Assembly: GCA_029259935.1 (NCBI GenBank)
Contig: JAJDEH010000047.1
Span: 1 to 50,462, forward strand
Origin: Planctomycetota bacterium
Lineage (GTDB): Bacteria; Planctomycetota; Planctomycetia; Pirellulales; Pirellulaceae
Length of the DNA stretch: 50,462 nucleotides
Direction: 5' to 3'
Shown: positions 29,393 to 38,524 of the stretch, piece after piece
Layout of the letters: every line of letters starts with the position of its first letter
How positions within the stretch are numbered: the stretch's first letter is position 1
Program-made: the position numbers and the translations under genes
The notes under the pieces: model-generated
Databases searched by the model: none
Told to the model about the DNA's origin: nothing
The model's input: the letters and a program-made list of their open reading frames with translations, nothing else

Positions 29393-29786
29393 CTTTACAG
29401 CGGCGCTACAGGAGGGCCTCAAGGCGGCTGAAGCGTCGGATCGCGCACGAAAAGAAATCGATCGCGTATTCGAGGAACTCAATACACAACTGGCTAAGGC
29501 GACCGACAACGCGGTTTTGATTGAACGCGTGGAATGGCCCGTCCCCGGATTCGAATCTTCATGGAGGCTCGTCGCAACGAATCCCTCAATTGATGAGAGC
29601 CCTGCTCTGAAACTGGCTGGGTGGAACCAAGACAGGGCTGGATATCCTTGTTCTCTTTCGTGGGCGGGTGAGCAACAATTCTGTGAGGACAAAGGGGCGT
29701 TGCAGCAACAGTTAGCAGATCTACTGAAGGACCCTCTCGTTGGTGAATCCATCCACACACTTATGCATTTGCCTGTGAGTGAATAG
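29385..29786 (+). CDS. Unknown 133-aa cytoplasmic protein coupled to the EEP gene
   Basis: Not recognised. The first 45 residues are a strong helical, possibly coiled-coil stretch (ADFTAALQEGLKAAEASDRA, then RKEIDRVFEELNTQLAKA). The rest looks like a small alpha/beta domain with several Trp (VEWPVPGFESSWRLVATNPS, LAGWNQDRAGYPCSLSW). No signal peptide. The start overlaps the EEP stop by 8 bp, so the two are almost certainly co-translated. An inhibitor, adaptor or partner of the EEP enzyme is possible; nothing in the sequence decides it. Confidence 0.7.
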   Translation: MADFTAALQEGLKAAEASDRARKEIDRVFEELNTQLAKATDNAVLIERVEWPVPGFESSWRLVATNPSIDESPALKLAGWNQDRAGYPCSLSWAGEQQFCEDKGALQQQLADLLKDPLVGESIHTLMHLPVSE

Positions 29787-29920
29787 TAGCTGCTCGAATC
29801 CGAGGAGATTCTCAGCCAAAGAGGCCAAAGCTCAAGCCCAAAAAGATGTCGCGTTGATAGGTGTTTGCACCAGGGACATCACGCATCCATTTTGTCGGTT
29901 CTTTCAACTCAACGATTGCC

Positions 29921-31027
29921 TCATTTGCGTGGCTTCGCGTTCTCAGCGATCCTTCGACGGCACTCACGCAGGGCGTGTTCGACTTGGTATTCTCGATTCG
30001 AGCGATCCCCCTTCACGCGTTTGTGAATCTCCTCTAGTCGAGAGATCGCGCCCGTGTTTGGAATGACTCCCAAGACATGGGGATTCGACATTGCATATTC
30101 CTGGAAAAACGGCCTTTCGTCGAACAAGCGAAAGATGGTGTTTTCGACTTTTTCACAGTCGGCCTTGTTTCCTCGAACTTTCAGCGACTGATACAGGGTC
30201 ATGATGGCAAAGCTGGCGAAACTTGAAGCCTCGTCACCTTCTCGGCTCAACACGGCCTGCTCGAGAAACGGAAGTGCCGCGGGGGACCCTTGCTGCCCCA
30301 TGACAGTCAGCACGGTCACCTTCTTTGTTCTTTCGTATTGCGCCTTAAGCAGCGGGAATATCGTGGGGTCCGGAATGTTCTGCAGGAAGTTAAGGCAGTA
30401 ACGGCCGCGCCGGCCCCCGCGGCTCATCTCACTGGCGATAAAGTCGAACACGTTCGTATCGCCAAGGCGGGTCACCTCGTCCAAGGCGTGCAGCGCCTCG
30501 CGAAAAGCAGCGTCGTCTTTTGCATCGGCCACCTGTTCCATTAGCGACGCTTGGCGTTTTCGACTGGCAGTTTTGGCAATCTCAATTTTGTCAATCAGCG
30601 AATCGAGCGATGGGTAGGCCGCGGCCGGTTGCAATTCATAAGGACCGGGGTTCATCTCTTGCGCATAGCCGAGTACCTGGCCCGCGGTCGTGATTCGATA
30701 CGTGCCGTTGGCCACGATAGAATTGCCGTCGCGCAGTGAAAGGAAAACGACAACCTGTCCGCTTAGGTCCGGCTTCGCCTTTTCGCCGAATCGGCTGAAT
30801 TCTTCACGAAATTCTCCCAAGGCGGGAATGGTGAGTTCCCGTTCCGGACAAGCACCCTTGATTGCCATGGCGACCGTGAGCTTGTTGGGAGCCGTTTGAC
30901 TTGCCAACAGAACCAAATCGGAACGCGGCACCAGATCGGCGGGCGTCCATTGCGGCAGGGATTCGGCGGAGGCGACGGATATGGCGGCAAACCAGAGACC
31001 GAGCGACCAAGCGGCGTAGCGGCACAT
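29921..31027 (-). CDS. Secreted protein with helical (HEAT-like) C-terminal part
   Basis: The start is ATG 31027 (MCRYAAWSLGLWFAAISVAS), preceded by AAGGAAGAA; the frame is open 51 bp further but without a site. A signal peptide ending at SAES is followed by a beta-rich N-terminal domain (about 20-140, SDLVLLASQ, GQVVVFLSLRDG). Then comes an all-helical part (about 150-368) with repeats of a HEAT-like character (AFREALHALDEVTRLGDTNV, SPAALPFLEQAVLS). No catalytic motif. It is convergent with the EEP pair and divergent from the epimerase gene. Function unknown; secreted HEAT-type proteins are frequent in planctomycetes. Confidence 0.75.
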   Translation of the reverse strand: MCRYAAWSLGLWFAAISVASAESLPQWTPADLVPRSDLVLLASQTAPNKLTVAMAIKGACPERELTIPALGEFREEFSRFGEKAKPDLSGQVVVFLSLRDGNSIVANGTYRITTAGQVLGYAQEMNPGPYELQPAAAYPSLDSLIDKIEIAKTASRKRQASLMEQVADAKDDAAFREALHALDEVTRLGDTNVFDFIASEMSRGGRRGRYCLNFLQNIPDPTIFPLLKAQYERTKKVTVLTVMGQQGSPAALPFLEQAVLSREGDEASSFASFAIMTLYQSLKVRGNKADCEKVENTIFRLFDERPFFQEYAMSNPHVLGVIPNTGAISRLEEIHKRVKGDRSNREYQVEHALRECRRRIAENAKPRK

Positions 31028-31199
31028 TTCTTCTTCCTTTTCAGCGACCTGGGACATCTTCCCTAGTAGACGCGGCATCGAAAGCCCAGGTTCCCCGATC
31101 TGAAATGTTCCTTGGCAAGATCAGCCGCCAAACATGCGGTATCTCGCGTCCCGTACTTTCTCTTATGATAGCTCACGGTGCGTACGAGCCGCGAGGGCT

Positions 31200-31256
31200 G
31201 TTTCGTCGCTCAAACCGCCCTTGCTTGTTTTAAAGCAAACGAGAAGGATTGAAGTA
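31200..31256 (+). repeat. 57-bp direct repeat, copy 1, forming the leader of the epimerase gene
   Basis: Matches 33192-33248 with six to seven substitutions and no gaps. It contains a hairpin (TTGCTT 31221-31226, AAGCAA 31233-31238) and the Shine-Dalgarno site GAAGGATT, ending on the A of the epimerase ATG. Weaker similarity (CGAGCCG) continues a little upstream of both copies. Confidence 0.85.
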
Positions 31257-31669
31257 TGAAACCGGTTCATTCGCTGAATCACGTTGGCATCGCCGTGCAT
31301 TCGATCGAGGCTCAACGCGCGTATTACGAACACACGCTCGGCGCGGTATTCGAAGGGATTGAAGAACTGCCGGACGACAAAGTTCGCGTCTGCTTTCTGT
31401 CCGTCAATAATGTGCGGCTTGAACTGCTGGAGCCGAATGATGCGACGGGCCCCATCGCCAAGTTTTTGGAAAAGCGGGGCGAAGGGCTGCACCATCTGGC
31501 GTTTTCGGTTGAGAACATTTCGGACCGGATCGCCGAGTTGAAAGAGGCGGGCTTACAAATGATCGACGACAAGCCCAGAGGCGGCGCTCATCAAATGAGA
31601 ATCGCGTTTGTGCATCCCAAGAGTACTCACGGCGTCCTCACGGAGATTTGCGAATCGGCGAGTGACTGA
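31256..31669 (+). CDS. mce: Methylmalonyl-CoA epimerase
   Basis: The enzyme converts (S)- to (R)-methylmalonyl-CoA for the mutase encoded downstream. The 137-residue protein is of the vicinal oxygen chelate family: SLNHVGIAVHSIEAQRAYYE at the start with metal His8, LELLEPND, GLHHLAFSVENI with the second His, and HGVLTEICE with the metal Glu near the end. Length is typical. GAAGGA precedes the start. The mutase operon starts 1.6 kb downstream, after a decayed prophage fragment, and both share the 57-bp leader repeat. Confidence 0.95.
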   Translation: MKPVHSLNHVGIAVHSIEAQRAYYEHTLGAVFEGIEELPDDKVRVCFLSVNNVRLELLEPNDATGPIAKFLEKRGEGLHHLAFSVENISDRIAELKEAGLQMIDDKPRGGAHQMRIAFVHPKSTHGVLTEICESASD

Positions 31670-31920
31670 AACTTTCCAGCGGCAACCGAGGTTTCGACGT
31701 CGAAGCGGTCGCGATCTTCGTCGATGCAGGCCGCGATGGCTCGGCGCTGGGCGTCTTTCTGTTCGCACTCCATGCTCTCCATGACCTTGTCGTAGTCATT
31801 GGAGAGACGGTCGAACCTTTCGCGGTCGAGCGTGTTCCAGTAATCGGATCGTTCGACCAGGCCCCTGATTTCGCCGCCGATGCGCTGGCGTTTTTCTTGA
31901 AGCGTGCGGAGTGCATCCAT
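31627..31920 (-). pseudogene. Truncated HK97-type major capsid protein (N-terminal domain only)
   Basis: The start is ATG 31920, with GAGGG upstream. The first about 70 residues (MDALRTLQEKRQRIGGEIRG, then LDRERFDRLSNDYDKVMESM) have the pattern of the helical delta domain that precedes the coat in HK97-fold capsid genes (LxEKRxxxxxExRxL, then a Phe-Asp-Lys-Leu helix). A full protein would be near 400 residues; this one is 97. The last about 14 residues come from the antisense strand of the end of mce, so the reading frame runs over a recombination junction. Not expected to be functional. Confidence 0.65.
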
Positions 31921-32166
31921 GAGTTGTACCCTCGTGAGTTGGACAGTTGTTTGCTGTCGCTCGCGCGAGGACACGAAAAAAGACTAATGCCCTTGCACGA
32001 TTGACGTGTGTCAATCGCAAAAGGGTACTAGCCTTGATGCTTTCACCTTCCGCAACCAATCTCTACTTGCCGTGGGGGTTCGGGATCGGTGTTGAGTTAG
32101 ATATGTTTAAGGTTATGCGCGTTGCAGATGATTGTCAACACAATTTTGACTAATCAAGGGTGTCGG

Positions 32167-32523
32167 ATGGGCATTCTGGAACACGTCAAAGACATTGGCG
32201 AACTGATCAAGAAGTACAACGATCAGGATCTCTACGAAAAGACCATTACTCTGCGCGAGGAGATTCTTCAACTGCGGGAAGAGAATCATGCGATTCGAGA
32301 TGAAGTGAATACGTTGCGCGAACACGACGAGTTGAAGGGACGGCTCGTGCGATCCGGAAACTGCTTGTTTTTCAAAGACGATGAAAAGCAAGAGAACCCG
32401 TACTGCTTGCAATGTTGGGGCTATGAGGGAAAGCTTGTGGGGTTGCTTCACGGATGGAGGCCATCCGATGGCGAGAAAACTATATCTTGCCACATCTGCG
32501 ATAGTCGGGGAGGAAGGAGTTAA
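32167..32523 (+). CDS. Coiled-coil plus zinc-ribbon protein, 118 aa
   Basis: The likely start is ATG 32167 (MGILEHVKDIGELIKKYNDQ); ATG 32122 or 32128 would add up to 15 residues. Residues about 5-62 are a coiled coil (LREEILQLREENHAIRDEVN). The C-terminal half is a zinc-ribbon with CLQCWG and CHIC pairs, separated by an aromatic segment. Proteins of this layout recur as accessory genes in many bacteria. It is in the opposite direction to the phage genes and shares its stop region with the protease gene in a 4-bp convergent overlap. It may be a cargo gene of the prophage. Confidence 0.7.
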   Translation: MGILEHVKDIGELIKKYNDQDLYEKTITLREEILQLREENHAIRDEVNTLREHDELKGRLVRSGNCLFFKDDEKQENPYCLQCWGYEGKLVGLLHGWRPSDGEKTISCHICDSRGGRS

Positions 32524-33005
32524 CGGTCCAAGAGTATCTGACGCGACAGAGCAAGGCACTTATCTACTTCGTGGCGAATGAGAACGCCGAGACGAGGCGC
32601 GTCCCTCGATGCCATTGCGGGAAGCCGCCTCGCCTCTGCCGTGGTCGCCTGATAGGCCGGAAACGTGACCGGGCCCACATCGTAGAGCGGGCTGACTTTA
32701 AGGACTTCTCGGACTTGGATTACTCGCCCGTCTTGCCGCTCGCTTTTCCATTGCTCGTCGGCGATGTCGAAGGCGAAACTACTGCCGGTGATTTCACCGC
32801 GGTCTATCAGCGTCTTCACGTCGCGGGCTTGTTGTGTGTCGGGTAGCGTAGCTTCGTAGAAAAGCCCCACTTCGTCGATTCGCAGCGTACAAGTTCCCGC
32901 TTTGGTCCGTCCCAGTACGTTGGATTCCTGATGGCTGAACAGCGCGAACACGTCATCTTCCGCGATCGCTCGGTCGAATGCACCGGGCAAGATCCGTTCG
33001 AACAC
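32520..33005 (-). pseudogene. HK97-type prohead protease, N-terminally shortened
   Basis: Residues 2-120 match the caudovirus prohead protease family: FERILPGAFDRAIAEDDVFA, FSHQESNVLGRT with the likely catalytic His25, LPDTQQARDVKTLIDRGEIT, and GSSFAFDI with the likely catalytic Ser (75 or 76). The protease trims capsid delta domains during head assembly, and the truncated capsid gene lies downstream on the same strand. The family usually has 30-40 residues before FxERIxPGAF; here an in-frame stop lies about 15 codons upstream of the GTG start, so the front is missing. The C-terminus also looks altered after about residue 125. Confidence 0.75.
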
Positions 33006-33191
33006 TCCAGGGCGGAGAGGGAACTGAAAAAAGCGATAGTAGAACTAAGTTGCGGAATGGGATAAAATGAGAGTACCAGGGCAAAAAGGGGCACCAGGCA
33101 ACCCGACTGTATGTTACAGACTTGTAACTGCGCCGCTTTTGATGGGGGCGAAAGTCGGGCCGGGATGGTTTAGCGCGCGGCCGAGCCGATG

Positions 33192-33248
33192 GTTTCGCCG
33201 TTGAAACCGCCCTTGCTTGTTTTGGAGCAAACGAAAAGGATTGAAGTA
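33192..33248 (+). repeat. 57-bp direct repeat, copy 2, upstream of the mutase operon
   Basis: Ungapped match to 31200-31256. The hairpin is kept (TTGCTT pairs with GAGCAA using one G-U pair) and so is the AAAGGATT Shine-Dalgarno-like stretch. The position matching the epimerase ATG reads AGG and is followed by TAA, so nothing starts at the end of this copy. The mutA start is about 100 bp further on. Confidence 0.85.
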
Positions 33249-33349
33249 GGTAAGCTGTGCACTCGCCGACTCGTGGCGTACTCACGGGATTTGTGGTCCG
33301 TCGCGCGAGTCCAACCTTTCAACAACCGTCATGCGGTCACATTCAACTG

Positions 33350-34993
33350 ATGCTAAATCCGCGGTTCACCATCCGAGATGACTTTCCGCCCGTTGGCTAC
33401 GAGCGGTGGCAGGAGGCTGCGCGGGCGTCGCTGAAGACGAAGCAACTGGATGAACTGATCACGCACACATACGAGCAAATCGACGTGCGACCGCTTTATT
33501 TCGGTCCCGAAGGACAGACTGCCCCGGTCGACGGCCGCCGCGCGCCAGCTTGGGATTTGTGTCAGGAACATGATCACCCCGACCTTACGACGACGCATCA
33601 GGCAATTCTGGCGGACGTTGGCGGCGGCGTGGATTCGGTTCAGCTTCGACTGGACAACAGCGCGCAGCGCGGACTCGACCCGGACGACGATCGGGTCGGC
33701 CAGAGTTCCACTCGGGGCCTGCCGCTGTTTCACATTGATGATTTCGATGCGATTCTGAATGGTGTCGAGATGCGGGAAGTCGCCGTAGCTCTTGACGCGC
33801 GGGCGGCGTTTCTTCCAGCGGCGGCAGTGCTAATCGCGTTGTGGCGGCGGCAGGGCATTTCCTTGGACGACGTACAAGGGGCCTTCGGCGCCGACCCCAT
33901 TAGCGCATTGGTGCAGTCGCCAGAGCTGCCCACGTCGAGTGAGAAACTTTTGTCTCAGATGGCGGAGTTGGCCGCTTGGACCGCGGGCCATTGTCCGCGT
34001 TGTACGTCGGTGGCCGTCGACACGTCTGCTTACCATCAGGCTGGCGCGACGGAAACTCAAGATCTGGGATTCGCCATGGCGACCGGCGTCGAGTATCTGC
34101 GTGCCATGAACGCCGCCGGCATGTCCGTCGATTCGTCCGCGGCTCAATTCTCGTTCCGGTTCTGCTTGGGCACCGATCACTTCCAAGCGATCACAAAATT
34201 GCGGGCGGCACGCATCCTCTGGTCACGAGTGGTCGAAGCCTGTGGTGGTCGTCCAAATACAGCCGCGCGAATTCAGACGCGGACGAGTGACCGCGTGCTA
34301 ACCACGCGCGATCCGCACACAAACTTGATGCGTAACACGACCGCGGTTTTTGCGGCGGCCCTGGGCGGAGCCGATGTGATCACGTCGGTTCCTTTTGATC
34401 ACGCGATTGGGCTGCCCGATGAATTTAGTCGCCGGATCGCCCGAAATACGGCGTCCATTCTTCAGCAGGAGGCCCAGTTGCATCATGTGGCCGATCCGGC
34501 CGCCGGAAGTTGGTTCCTTGAAGAGCTGACCCTCGACGTGGCAGCGCAAGCTTGGAGCATTTTTCAGGAAGTCGAACGCCAAGGCGGTATGCTGGCCGCT
34601 ATTCGAAACGGCTGGGTTCGTCAGCAACTCGACTTATCCCATGCCGCGATGCTGCGGGATTTGGCCGACGGCAAACGAGGTATTGTTGGCGTGACGGAGT
34701 TCGCCGATGACCGCGAACGACCGCAACCGCCTCGAATTCCCGATATGCCGAGCTTGCGACAATACGCCGCTCAACGGATTGCCGGATTGCGGCCAGCGAT
34801 TGGCCTGTCACCTTTGACGGACGGCGAAGGCGATCGAGTTTCAAAGTTGATCGAAGCGGCGGCCAATGGTTATTCGATCGGTCAATTGTCTCGGAGTCTC
34901 GGCTTTTTCGCGAATGCGTGTGAGCGCGCCGAACCGCTGCCGCAGCGAAGGCTGGCCGAGTCTTTTGAAACAGGTGGAGCCATCCAGCCATGA
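33350..34993 (+). CDS. mutA: Methylmalonyl-CoA mutase small subunit
   Basis: The 547-residue product is the non-catalytic alpha/beta-barrel partner of MutB. It shows the family N-terminus [20 protein letters not shown] and RPLYFGPEG, then barrel strings including [35 protein letters not shown], and [23 protein letters not shown] prefer ATG 33350 ([14 protein letters not shown]) because the family begins shortly before DFPPV; GTG 33257 would add 31 unlikely residues. Neither has a good Shine-Dalgarno site. The C-terminal cobalamin domain usual for small subunits is reduced or absent here. The stop overlaps mutB (ATGA). Confidence 0.93.
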   Translation: MLNPRFTIRDDFPPVGYERWQEAARASLKTKQLDELITHTYEQIDVRPLYFGPEGQTAPVDGRRAPAWDLCQEHDHPDLTTTHQAILADVGGGVDSVQLRLDNSAQRGLDPDDDRVGQSSTRGLPLFHIDDFDAILNGVEMREVAVALDARAAFLPAAAVLIALWRRQGISLDDVQGAFGADPISALVQSPELPTSSEKLLSQMAELAAWTAGHCPRCTSVAVDTSAYHQAGATETQDLGFAMATGVEYLRAMNAAGMSVDSSAAQFSFRFCLGTDHFQAITKLRAARILWSRVVEACGGRPNTAARIQTRTSDRVLTTRDPHTNLMRNTTAVFAAALGGADVITSVPFDHAIGLPDEFSRRIARNTASILQQEAQLHHVADPAAGSWFLEELTLDVAAQAWSIFQEVERQGGMLAAIRNGWVRQQLDLSHAAMLRDLADGKRGIVGVTEFADDRERPQPPRIPDMPSLRQYAAQRIAGLRPAIGLSPLTDGEGDRVSKLIEAAANGYSIGQLSRSLGFFANACERAEPLPQRRLAESFETGGAIQP

Positions 34994-37191
34994 ATGTGTT
35001 CCCCAACTTTGCCGAAATACCGCTGTGGGCCAGCGACGACGAACTTGCAACGGTCGTGCAGTCGGACGGTGATGCGGACGAGCGTGCGACATGGGATACG
35101 CCCGAACAGATTCCGGTGCGCTCACGCTATACGCCGGATGACTTGATCGATGTCGATCACCTCGAAACGATGCCGGGCCTGCCGCCGTTCTTGCGTGGTC
35201 CCTACGCGACGATGTACCTGCAGCGGCCGTGGACCGTACGGCAATACGCCGGGTTTTCGACTGCCGAAGAGTCCAACGCCTTCTATCGCCGCAATCTGGT
35301 CGCGGGACAAAAAGGGCTCAGTATCGCTTTCGATCTACCGACGCATCGCGGTTACGACTCGGATCATCCGCGCGTGCAGGGCGATGTCGGCATGGCGGGA
35401 GTCGCGATCGATAGCATCCTCGACATGCGCGTTCTGTTCGATGGCATTCCGCTCGACCAGATGAGCGTGTCGATGACCATGAATGGCGCGGTCTTGCCCG
35501 TGCTGGCCCTCTACATTGTCGCCGCCAAAGAACAAGGCGTGCGGCCCGAGCAACTGGCCGGCACGATTCAAAACGACATTCTCAAGGAGTTCATGGTCCG
35601 CAATACGTACATCTATCCGCCCGAACCCAGCGTGCGGATCGTCGCCGATATTTTTGAATACACCAGCCAGCGGATGCCGAAATTCAACAGCATCAGCGTC
35701 AGCGGTTATCACATGCAGGAGGCCGGCGCGACCGCCGACTTGGAACTGGCGTACACTTTGGCGAACGGACTGGAATACGTGCGGATTGGTCAACGGGCCG
35801 GCTTGGCGATCGATGACTTTTGTCCCCAACTGTCGTTTTTTTGGGGCATTGGCATGAACTACTTCATGGAGGTAGCCAAGTTGCGGGCGGCACGCATGAT
35901 GTGGGCCAAACTGATCCAGCAGTTCGAGCCGAAGAATCCCAAGAGCCTGATGCTGCGGGCGCATTGCCAAACGAGCGGTTGGAGCCTCGCCGCGCAAGAT
36001 GTCTACAACAACGTGACGCGCACTTGCGTCGAAGCGATGGCCGCCGTTCACGGGCACACTCAGTCCTTGCACACCAACGGCTTGGATGAAGCACTTTCGC
36101 TGCCTACCGATTCCTCGGCGCACATTGCTCGCAACACGCAGCTTTTTCTTCAACGGGAAACCGACACTTGCCGGGTGATCGACGCCTGGGGAGGCAGCTA
36201 TTATGTCGAGCGGCTGACGCACGATTTGGCGCAGCACGCCTGGTCGCACATCCGAGAAATCGAAGAGCTGGGAGGAATGACGGCGGCGATCCAACAAGGA
36301 ATTCCTAAGATGCGGATCGAGCAAGCGGCGGCGCGCACGCAAGCTCGAATTGACTCCGGCGAGCAACCTGTCATTGGGGTTAACAAGTATCCCGTGGTCG
36401 ACGATAAAGAGGTTGAGATCCTGCGAGTGGACAATGCCGCGGTCCGCGCGGCTCAAATCGCGAATTTGAAGAAGCTTCGCGCCGAGCGAGATGCTGGAGA
36501 GGTCGAAGCTGCTTTAGACGCCCTCACGCATTCGGCTCGCGAGCGGCAAGGAAACCTGCTGGAACTATCCGTCAACGCAGCGCGGGCGAAAGCGACCGTT
36601 GGGGAAATCACGACTGCCCTGGAAAAGGTGTTTGGCCGCCACGAAGCCCAGGTCCGAATGGCTCATGGCGTCTACTCGGCCGGCATTGGGAGACTGGAAG
36701 TGAATGAAGAAGTCCGTCGATTGTGTGATCAGTTTGAAGCGGCTGAAGGGCGACGGCCCCGGATTCTGGTGGCGAAAATGGGCCAAGACGGCCACGACCG
36801 TGGTCAGAAGGTGATTGCGTCCGCGCTGGCGGACTTAGGTTTTGATGTCGATGTCGGGCCGCTGTTTCTAACGCCGGAAGAAACCGCCCGGCAAGCCGCC
36901 GAAAATGACGTGCATGTCATTGGCGTCAGTTCCTTGGCCGCGGGCCACATGACGCTGCTGCCACAGCTTCACGACGAACTCGCACGACTGGGCCGGGACG
37001 ACATCATGCTCGTGGCGGGCGGAGTGATTCCCGCCGAGGATTTTGAAGAGCTGCAAAAGGTTGGTGTTGTCGCCGTTTTTGGGCCGGGTACAGTAATCGG
37101 AGAAGCCGCGAAAACGCTCATTTTTCAACTCGCGTCGCGGCTGGAAATCCAGTTAGCCAGCGAACCGCCGGCCGACGCAAATGACGCTTAA
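34990..37191 (+). CDS. mutB: Methylmalonyl-CoA mutase large, cobalamin-binding subunit
   Basis: The 733-residue protein interconverts (R)-methylmalonyl-CoA and succinyl-CoA with adenosylcobalamin. Visible strings: [53 protein letters not shown], and [20 protein letters not shown] for the catalytic barrel. The B12 domain has D600-x-H602-x-x-G605 with His602 as lower ligand, followed by [18 protein letters not shown]. Four-base ATGA overlap with mutA indicates coupled translation; meaB starts three bases after its stop region. With mce it completes the propionyl-CoA to succinyl-CoA branch. Confidence 0.97.
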   Translation: MNVFPNFAEIPLWASDDELATVVQSDGDADERATWDTPEQIPVRSRYTPDDLIDVDHLETMPGLPPFLRGPYATMYLQRPWTVRQYAGFSTAEESNAFYRRNLVAGQKGLSIAFDLPTHRGYDSDHPRVQGDVGMAGVAIDSILDMRVLFDGIPLDQMSVSMTMNGAVLPVLALYIVAAKEQGVRPEQLAGTIQNDILKEFMVRNTYIYPPEPSVRIVADIFEYTSQRMPKFNSISVSGYHMQEAGATADLELAYTLANGLEYVRIGQRAGLAIDDFCPQLSFFWGIGMNYFMEVAKLRAARMMWAKLIQQFEPKNPKSLMLRAHCQTSGWSLAAQDVYNNVTRTCVEAMAAVHGHTQSLHTNGLDEALSLPTDSSAHIARNTQLFLQRETDTCRVIDAWGGSYYVERLTHDLAQHAWSHIREIEELGGMTAAIQQGIPKMRIEQAAARTQARIDSGEQPVIGVNKYPVVDDKEVEILRVDNAAVRAAQIANLKKLRAERDAGEVEAALDALTHSARERQGNLLELSVNAARAKATVGEITTALEKVFGRHEAQVRMAHGVYSAGIGRLEVNEEVRRLCDQFEAAEGRRPRILVAKMGQDGHDRGQKVIASALADLGFDVDVGPLFLTPEETARQAAENDVHVIGVSSLAAGHMTLLPQLHDELARLGRDDIMLVAGGVIPAEDFEELQKVGVVAVFGPGTVIGEAAKTLIFQLASRLEIQLASEPPADANDA

Positions 37192-37194
37192 CGA

Positions 37195-38229
37195 GTGACA
37201 GATTCGATGGTTCACGATTCAAATTCCGAGAAACGGCCGGAACTGCCGCTGGACGAGTATGTTGCGGGAACGCGGTCAGGCGATGCGGTAATTTTGGCTC
37301 GCGCGCTGACGTTGATCGAATCGAATCACCCCCAACACCAACGGCAGGCCGAGGAACTGTTGACCCGGCTGATGCCCCACACCGGTCAGGCAATCCGGCT
37401 GGGCATTACGGGACCGCCAGGGGCGGGCAAGAGTACTTTCATCGAAGCACTAGGGATGCTGCTAGTCCAGCGTGGCCTGAAAGTCGCCGTCTTGGCGGTC
37501 GATCCTTCGAGCGGTATTAGCGGCGGAAGCATTCTGGGTGACAAGACCCGCATGCCACGACTGGCGGCCGAGCCGTCCGCGTTCATTCGCCCGTCGCCCG
37601 CGGCGGGCACGTTGGGCGGAGTTGCGCGGCGAACTCGCGAGAGCATACTGGTTTGCGAAGCAGCCGGTTTCGACGTCGTCATGGTCGAGACCGTGGGCGC
37701 GGGCCAATCTGAAACCATGGTGGCCAACATGACGGACTGTTTTTTGGCCCTGTTGCTGCCTAGCGCCGGCGATGAACTGCAAGGAATCAAGCGCGGGCTG
37801 CTGGAACTGGTTGATATTCTGGCGGTCAACAAGGCCGACGGTGAGTTGCGGACGGCGGCTGAGGCGGCCGCCAATCAGTACCGTTTGGCCCTCGGTTCGC
37901 TGGCCGGCCGCAGCGGCGCGGATGCGCCGGCGGTTTTTGTTTGCAGCGCCCTTCGCAACGAGGGGATCCAGAACATCTGGTCGGCAATCGAGGAGCGGCA
38001 TTCGCGAATGAAGGAAGCCGGGTTGCTAGCGGGTCGCCGCCAGCAACAGAATCAGTGCTGGCTATGGGAACTCGTCGACGCCCAGCTTCGTAATGAATTG
38101 AGAACCCACCCGAAGGTGCTTGCAATCCGTGACGATGTGGTACGAGCGGTCGTCGAGGGGGACCTGCCGGCAGCAGCAGCAGCTCGACAGATCTTGGCAG
38201 CTTTTGGGCTCGAGCAAGATCGTATGTAG
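37195..38229 (+). CDS. meaB: Methylmalonyl-CoA mutase GTPase chaperone (MeaB/ArgK)
   Basis: MeaB guards cobalamin loading and protects the mutase from inactivation. The 344-residue protein has the P-loop GPPGAGKST (73-81), VLAVDPSSGISGGSILGDKT, MVETVGAGQSE and the specificity motif NKAD. Length and helical ends are typical. GTG 37195 and ATG 37207 are both possible starts. It is third in the mutA-mutB-meaB operon. The 295 bp after it, before the cyclophilin gene, show no gene. Confidence 0.95.
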   Translation: MTDSMVHDSNSEKRPELPLDEYVAGTRSGDAVILARALTLIESNHPQHQRQAEELLTRLMPHTGQAIRLGITGPPGAGKSTFIEALGMLLVQRGLKVAVLAVDPSSGISGGSILGDKTRMPRLAAEPSAFIRPSPAAGTLGGVARRTRESILVCEAAGFDVVMVETVGAGQSETMVANMTDCFLALLLPSAGDELQGIKRGLLELVDILAVNKADGELRTAAEAAANQYRLALGSLAGRSGADAPAVFVCSALRNEGIQNIWSAIEERHSRMKEAGLLAGRRQQQNQCWLWELVDAQLRNELRTHPKVLAIRDDVVRAVVEGDLPAAAAARQILAAFGLEQDRM

Positions 38230-38524
38230 GCACCCGATGAACCCTGTTGAATTTTCACCCGTTTGTCAGCTCAGCGTGATATCAGTGTTGCATCGGATGG
38301 CCGAACTGCTCATGATGGGCCTCAAATTAGGATGTGGTAAATTCAATCAAGGCCGTGAGTTGTGAGCATCCGCGTTTGGATCACCACGAGTCGACGCAGA
38401 TCCAGCAGGGCTTGGGACACTCCAAATTCTTTCCGATAAAATACTTTCCGCCAAAATCCGATCGAGGCAAGAAGCCGTCGCCACGAAGCGTGGCTAGAGA
38501 TCACATTGCACGGAGGCATTATCC

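Larger units (their letters stand above)
31627..33191. mobile_element. Decayed HK97-type prophage fragment
   Basis: The segment between the epimerase and mutase genes holds, on the minus strand, a prohead-protease-like gene followed by the N-terminal part of a capsid protein, the normal order in HK97-type head modules. An unrelated plus-strand gene sits between them. No portal, terminase, integrase or tail gene is present. Both phage genes are cut: the protease at its N-terminus and the capsid shortly after its first domain, at the end of mce. The right side meets the second 57-bp repeat at 33192. Exact ends are uncertain. Confidence 0.7.

Noticed and set aside
33005..33349. Cobalamin riboswitch upstream of mutA
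   Set aside because: No B12-box-like sequence seen; only the 57-bp repeat and a small GTTACA/TGTAAC palindrome at 33113-33128.
35335..36456. 373-aa minus-strand open frame
   Set aside because: Antisense to mutB, a clear catalytic subunit; a product of GC-rich codon bias.
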